Shown: positions 7,117 to 9,559 of the stretch, in pieces
Layout of the letters: every line of letters starts with the position of its first letter
Position numbering within the stretch: the first letter of the stretch is position 1
Assembly: GCA_030041195.1 (NCBI GenBank)
Contig: JASHOI010000700.1
Span: 1-9,559, forward strand
Length of the DNA stretch: 9,559 nt
Source: Streptosporangiaceae bacterium
Lineage (GTDB): Bacteria; Actinomycetota; Actinomycetes; Streptosporangiales; Streptosporangiaceae
Direction of reading: 5' to 3'
Translations under genes and position numbers: made by a program
Notes under the pieces: model-generated
Database searches by the model: none
Told to the model about the DNA's origin: nothing
What the model saw: only the letters and a program-made list of their open reading frames with translations

Positions 7117-7215
7117 CCCCCCAGATGGATGCCTGCACCCATTCGCCTTCTCCCCGCCGCTAATGTCTTGCTACCATCGGTCTTTCGCCGGCGGCGGAGG
7201 CAGCCTGCGGCTTGG

Positions 7216-7267
7216 CGTACGTCTGCGCATGAAGCTACAGGTCACTTGTCGTACGGCTGTCGCATGA
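7216..7267 (+). repeat. Imperfect direct repeat ahead of the HTH-type gene
   Basis: CGTACGTCTGCGCATGA (7216-7232) and CGTACGGCTGTCGCATGA (7250-7267) match at 16 positions with one substitution and a one-base insertion, 34 bases apart. The downstream copy ends 18 bases before the GTG at 7286. Such placement suits binding sites of the gene's own HTH product, but no promoter hexamers could be fixed. Confidence 0.35.
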
Positions 7268-7285
7268 GTGCTTGGAGGGTTCCTC

Positions 7286-8236
7286 GTGGCTCTTGGAAGT
7301 CAAGGGGCGCCAGGCCAGTACGCTGCCGGACGTCAGCTCCAGGCGCTGCTGCTTCGGGTGGGACTATACCGCGATCGATGGGAAGACGCCGCCCGGAACA
7401 CTGACCGGAGAATCGAGCGGGACAAGGTCAGTCAGGCCGCGGTCGGCGAGGTCATCGCGCAGCATCTGTACGAGAACGGTTATCCCGACACCGACACGGC
7501 GCTCGCCCGACAGCTCAAGGACAAAGTCAGCCGTGCGCTGAGCGGTAAGGGGCTTACTCCAGAAACGCTTGATTGGTTCGTGCAGGCATTCGGCATCTCA
7601 CCGCATGATACGCAGCGTCTTGTTGACCTCTACGACGGCCATATTGAGCTAACAGAGATTGTCGGCAGCTTGCCACCTCCGGCACCAGGCAGCGGTATCC
7701 GGCTGCCAGACCACCGGACAACGCTGCTGTTCGAGCACCACTATGTCGGGCGCGACGGTCTGCCGGCTCACCATCACACGCAGCAGACCCTCTACTCCTT
7801 GGCTAACGGTCTGGCGAGCTACCAATACCGGTTCGACACGCTCGAGGCAGAGGTGCGCATCAAGCGAGGTGGCACGCCGGGCAAGATTTACTCGACCGGG
7901 CATGGTTACTATGCGATTGACATTACGTTCCCACACCCGCTGGATTTCGGCGAGACGCAGTACCTCGATTATTGGACAAATTTTCACTACACAACTGCGC
8001 CAGCGTTAGAGTTCCGCCGAGGCACGCACCAGCGTGTGGAGCACCTGGATATGCGCATCGAGTTTCATCGGGACAAGGTGCCAAGCCATATATGGTGGGC
8101 GGAATGGTCGGGCTATCTGGACGTGAACCAAAACGTCGTGGGGCGTGAGGAGGTCACGCTAGACGAGGAGCGCTCAGCACACCGGTACCTCGACGCAATT
8201 GAGCATGCCGTGGTGGGCTTTTACTGGCAATGGTAG
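7286..8236 (+). CDS. Conserved actinobacterial protein, HTH-like N-terminus plus C-terminal domain of unknown function
   Basis: I chose GTG 7286 over the in-frame GTG at 7268 because TTGGAGGG (7272-7279) lies six bases before it. The product is 316 residues. Residues ~49-118 are helical and HTH/XRE-like: VSQAAVGEVIAQHLYENGYP (48-67), then LARQLKDKVSRALSGKGLTP (73-92) and a WFVQAFGIS helix. After a proline-rich hinge (~129-136), residues ~140-316 form an aromatic- and His-rich, probably beta-rich domain with FEHHYVG, GLPAHHHTQQ (158-167), FRRGTHQRVEHLDMRIEFH (243-261) and WWAEWSGYL. I recognise this as a recurring actinobacterial family but know no function; a DNA-binding sensor is a guess. 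Codon use differs from neighbours: about 55 % G+C over 7921-8040, and a rare TTA codon at 8006-8008. The PafA-like gene follows 114 bp later on the same strand. Confidence 0.75.
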   Translation: MALGSQGAPGQYAAGRQLQALLLRVGLYRDRWEDAARNTDRRIERDKVSQAAVGEVIAQHLYENGYPDTDTALARQLKDKVSRALSGKGLTPETLDWFVQAFGISPHDTQRLVDLYDGHIELTEIVGSLPPPAPGSGIRLPDHRTTLLFEHHYVGRDGLPAHHHTQQTLYSLANGLASYQYRFDTLEAEVRIKRGGTPGKIYSTGHGYYAIDITFPHPLDFGETQYLDYWTNFHYTTAPALEFRRGTHQRVEHLDMRIEFHRDKVPSHIWWAEWSGYLDVNQNVVGREEVTLDEERSAHRYLDAIEHAVVGFYWQW

Positions 8237-8337
8237 ACATTGTGCTCATCGCTGCAACCCGTCGAAGCCGTTTCTGATCCTGCTGCTAGGCGAAGCCGCC
8301 CGCTGCACGACGCGTGCTGTGATCAACGGGAGGCGCT

Positions 8338-8343
8338 TAGTCT
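8338..8343 (+). promoter_or_regulatory. Candidate -10 box for a leaderless PafA-like transcript
   Basis: TAGTCT (TAnnnT) ends seven bases before the GTG at 8351, as expected for a leaderless mRNA. The only Shine-Dalgarno-like run, GGGAGG at 8328-8333, is 17 bases from the start and too far to serve. No -35 is evident. The rest of the 8237-8350 gap shows nothing else recognisable. Confidence 0.35.
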
Positions 8344-8350
8344 TGGCCTT

Positions 8351-9556
8351 GTGGACAAGCGCATCTTCGGGCTCAGGACCGAGTACACCCTCGTCTTCGC
8401 CGCGGGACAGCGGCGACTGTCCCCGGACGAGGCGGGGCGCCGCCTGTTCGGCCCCGTCGTGTCCGGGGCCCAGGCCACCGGCGTGCTGCTCAGGAACGGG
8501 GGCCGGCTGCACCTGGATGCGGTCAGCCGCCCGCAATACGCGACGCCGGGCTGCGGCAGCGCGCCCGAACTCGTCGTGCATGACAAGGCAGGCGAGCGGA
8601 TCCTGGAAGGGCTGCTGGCGGACGCCGGGCGGCGGCAGCGCGGAGAGGGCATCGCCGGCGATATCCGGGTATTCAAGCGGAACGCCGACCCGGCGGACAG
8701 CTCACCCGGCTGCCAGGAGGACTACCTGGTCGGCGATCGGGACGGGTTCGGCCGGCTGGCTGGCATCCTGATCCCGTTCCTGGTCACCAGGCAGCTCATC
8801 TGCGGTGCGGGCGCGGTGGTGCGGACTCCGCGCGGCGTCGTGTACTGCCTCAGCCGCGCGGCCGGGGACCCCGGCAACCGCCTGTCGTCCGCGGCCACCC
8901 GGTCCAGGCCGCTCATCAATACCTTCGGCGAGCCGCGCGCCGCTGCCGCAGGGATGCGGCGGCTGCGCGTGATCGTCAGCGAGCCGAACATGAGCGAGAC
9001 CACCACGCTGCTCAAGGCGGGTGCCACCGCCCTCGTGCTGCAGCTCGCCGAGGCAGGCGCCGCGCTGCCGGGCCTGACCGTGGGCAACCCGGTTCAGGCC
9101 ATCGGCGAGGTCAGCCGCGACATCACCGGGCGAACCCCGGTGCCGCTGGCGGACGGCCGCGAGGTGAGCGCGCTCGACATCCAGCGCGAGTACCTGGCCA
9201 AGGCGAAGGACTTCACCGGCGACCGCGGCACGGACGCGATCAGCCAGCGCGTCCTCGGGCTGTGGGAGCGAGCGCTGGACGCGATCGGGACAGGGAACCT
9301 TGACGCCATCGCGCGTGAGATCGACTGGGTGATCAAGTACCAGCTCATCGAGCGGCTCCGGGCAGCACACGACCTGCCGCTGTCGGCGCCGCAGGTCGCC
9401 GAGGCCGACCTGGCCTACCACGACATACACCGCGGCCACGGCCTGTACTACCAACTGCAGCGCAGCGGCGCAGTCGAGCGGACCGCGCGCGACATCGACA
9501 TCTTCGAGGCGAAAACCGTCCCGCCAGCCCCCGGCCGTTACCGCCAGGCGGGCTGA
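8351..9556 (+). CDS. PafA-like (Pup-protein ligase) paralogue, active-site-degenerate and C-terminally short
   Basis: The frame is open from a TTG at 8240, but homology begins at GTG 8351 (VDKRIFGL, as PafA proteins start), giving 401 residues; normal PafA has about 450. PafA uses ATP to join the C-terminal Glu of Pup to substrate lysines, marking proteins for the actinobacterial proteasome. Family blocks are plain: QRRLSPDE (20-27), RNGGRLHLD (48-56), [13 protein letters not shown] (77-89), [12 protein letters not shown] (143-154), [12 protein letters not shown] (213-224), [13 protein letters not shown] (323-335), [10 protein letters not shown] (353-362). Key positions are changed: the usual G-[IL]-E-T-E is GLRTE (Arg9), LYLD is LHLD (His54), HPEYATPEC is RPQYATPGC (Arg60, Gln62, Gly67) and GCHENY is GCQEDY. 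Asp56, the likely base, remains. It stops after [11 protein letters not shown], without the small C-terminal domain. A pseudoenzyme, a ligase of altered specificity, or an early pseudogene are all possible. No proteasome genes adjoin it. Confidence 0.88.
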   Translation: MDKRIFGLRTEYTLVFAAGQRRLSPDEAGRRLFGPVVSGAQATGVLLRNGGRLHLDAVSRPQYATPGCGSAPELVVHDKAGERILEGLLADAGRRQRGEGIAGDIRVFKRNADPADSSPGCQEDYLVGDRDGFGRLAGILIPFLVTRQLICGAGAVVRTPRGVVYCLSRAAGDPGNRLSSAATRSRPLINTFGEPRAAAAGMRRLRVIVSEPNMSETTTLLKAGATALVLQLAEAGAALPGLTVGNPVQAIGEVSRDITGRTPVPLADGREVSALDIQREYLAKAKDFTGDRGTDAISQRVLGLWERALDAIGTGNLDAIAREIDWVIKYQLIERLRAAHDLPLSAPQVAEADLAYHDIHRGHGLYYQLQRSGAVERTARDIDIFEAKTVPPAPGRYRQAG

Positions 9557-9559
9557 TCC

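Larger units (their letters stand above)
6879..7285. other. Non-coding, lower-GC region with several inverted and direct repeats
   Basis: No reading frame here has convincing codon bias or a properly spaced ribosome-binding site. G+C drops in places (29 of 60 bases at 7021-7080), in contrast to the 70-77 % of the left part of the window. It holds a 16-base palindrome, a 7+7 inverted repeat, a 10+10 hairpin and a degenerate direct repeat, described separately. It serves as the 3' region of the DUF3887 gene and the promoter region of the HTH-type gene, and may mark the edge of an inserted segment. Confidence 0.7.

Noticed and set aside
7078..7130. GCCCGCGGTTC resembling a tRNA T-arm, hinting at an attachment site
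   Set aside because: No acceptor, D or anticodon arm can be built around it; it is better explained as the 3' arm of the hairpin.
6959..7267. 102-codon plus-strand frame in the non-coding region, with an internal ATG at 7001
   Set aside because: The GGAGG before 7001 is only two bases from the ATG, codon bias is absent, and the frame runs through the 10-bp hairpin.
8240..8350. N-terminal extension of the PafA-like frame from TTG 8240
   Set aside because: The added 37 residues have no PafA homology or ribosome-binding site, whereas GTG 8351 starts exactly where PafA proteins start and has a -10-like box seven bases upstream.
8702..9454. 250-codon minus-strand frame opposite the PafA-like gene
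   Set aside because: The plus strand carries clear PafA family blocks over the same bases.

Overview
This is high-GC actinobacterial DNA. Most genes run at roughly 70-77 % G+C with strong GC3 bias and GTG starts. The gene content is also actinobacterial: a SpoIIE/RsbU-type PP2C phosphatase with a GAF domain, a mycothiol-dependent MDMPI-family enzyme, a DUF3533 membrane protein, long 46-residue TPR arrays, and a relative of the Pup ligase PafA. The exact genus cannot be read from the window; Streptosporangiales-, Frankia- or Streptomyces-like lineages would all fit.

Layout. Bases 2-1426 (+) are the 3' part of a GAF/PP2C phosphatase gene that begins upstream. At 1466-3133 (+) follows a protein made almost entirely of eleven exact-length 46-residue TPR-type repeats plus a twelfth partial unit. 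A 57-bp convergent gap with a hairpin separates it from a six-TM DUF3533 protein (3191-4609, -). A 183-bp gap with an inverted repeat comes next, then an MDMPI enzyme (4793-5551, -). This is divergent across 80 bp from an AraC-family regulator (5632-6474, +), whose stop overlaps the start of a small DUF3887 protein (6471-6878, +). The two divergent promoters appear to overlap.

Bases 6879-7285 are non-coding, lower in G+C (48 % over 7021-7080), and carry three inverted repeats and a direct repeat. They lead into a lower-GC, TTA-containing gene (7286-8236, +). It has an HTH-like N-terminus and a conserved-looking C-terminal domain of unknown function, and looks acquired. The window ends with an intact 401-codon reading frame (8351-9556, +) that is unmistakably PafA-like. 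It has lost several residues of the ligase active site (the position of the first catalytic Glu is Arg) and ends about 50 residues before a normal PafA.

How the parts may work together. The phosphatase and TPR protein may form a signalling pair. The MDMPI-AraC-DUF3887 cluster looks like a small regulated detoxification or stress unit, with the DUF3533 protein a possible co-oriented neighbour. The HTH-type protein and the degenerate PafA may be a two-gene accessory module. No proteasome, pup or dop gene is visible beside it. This last module is the most unusual content of the window.
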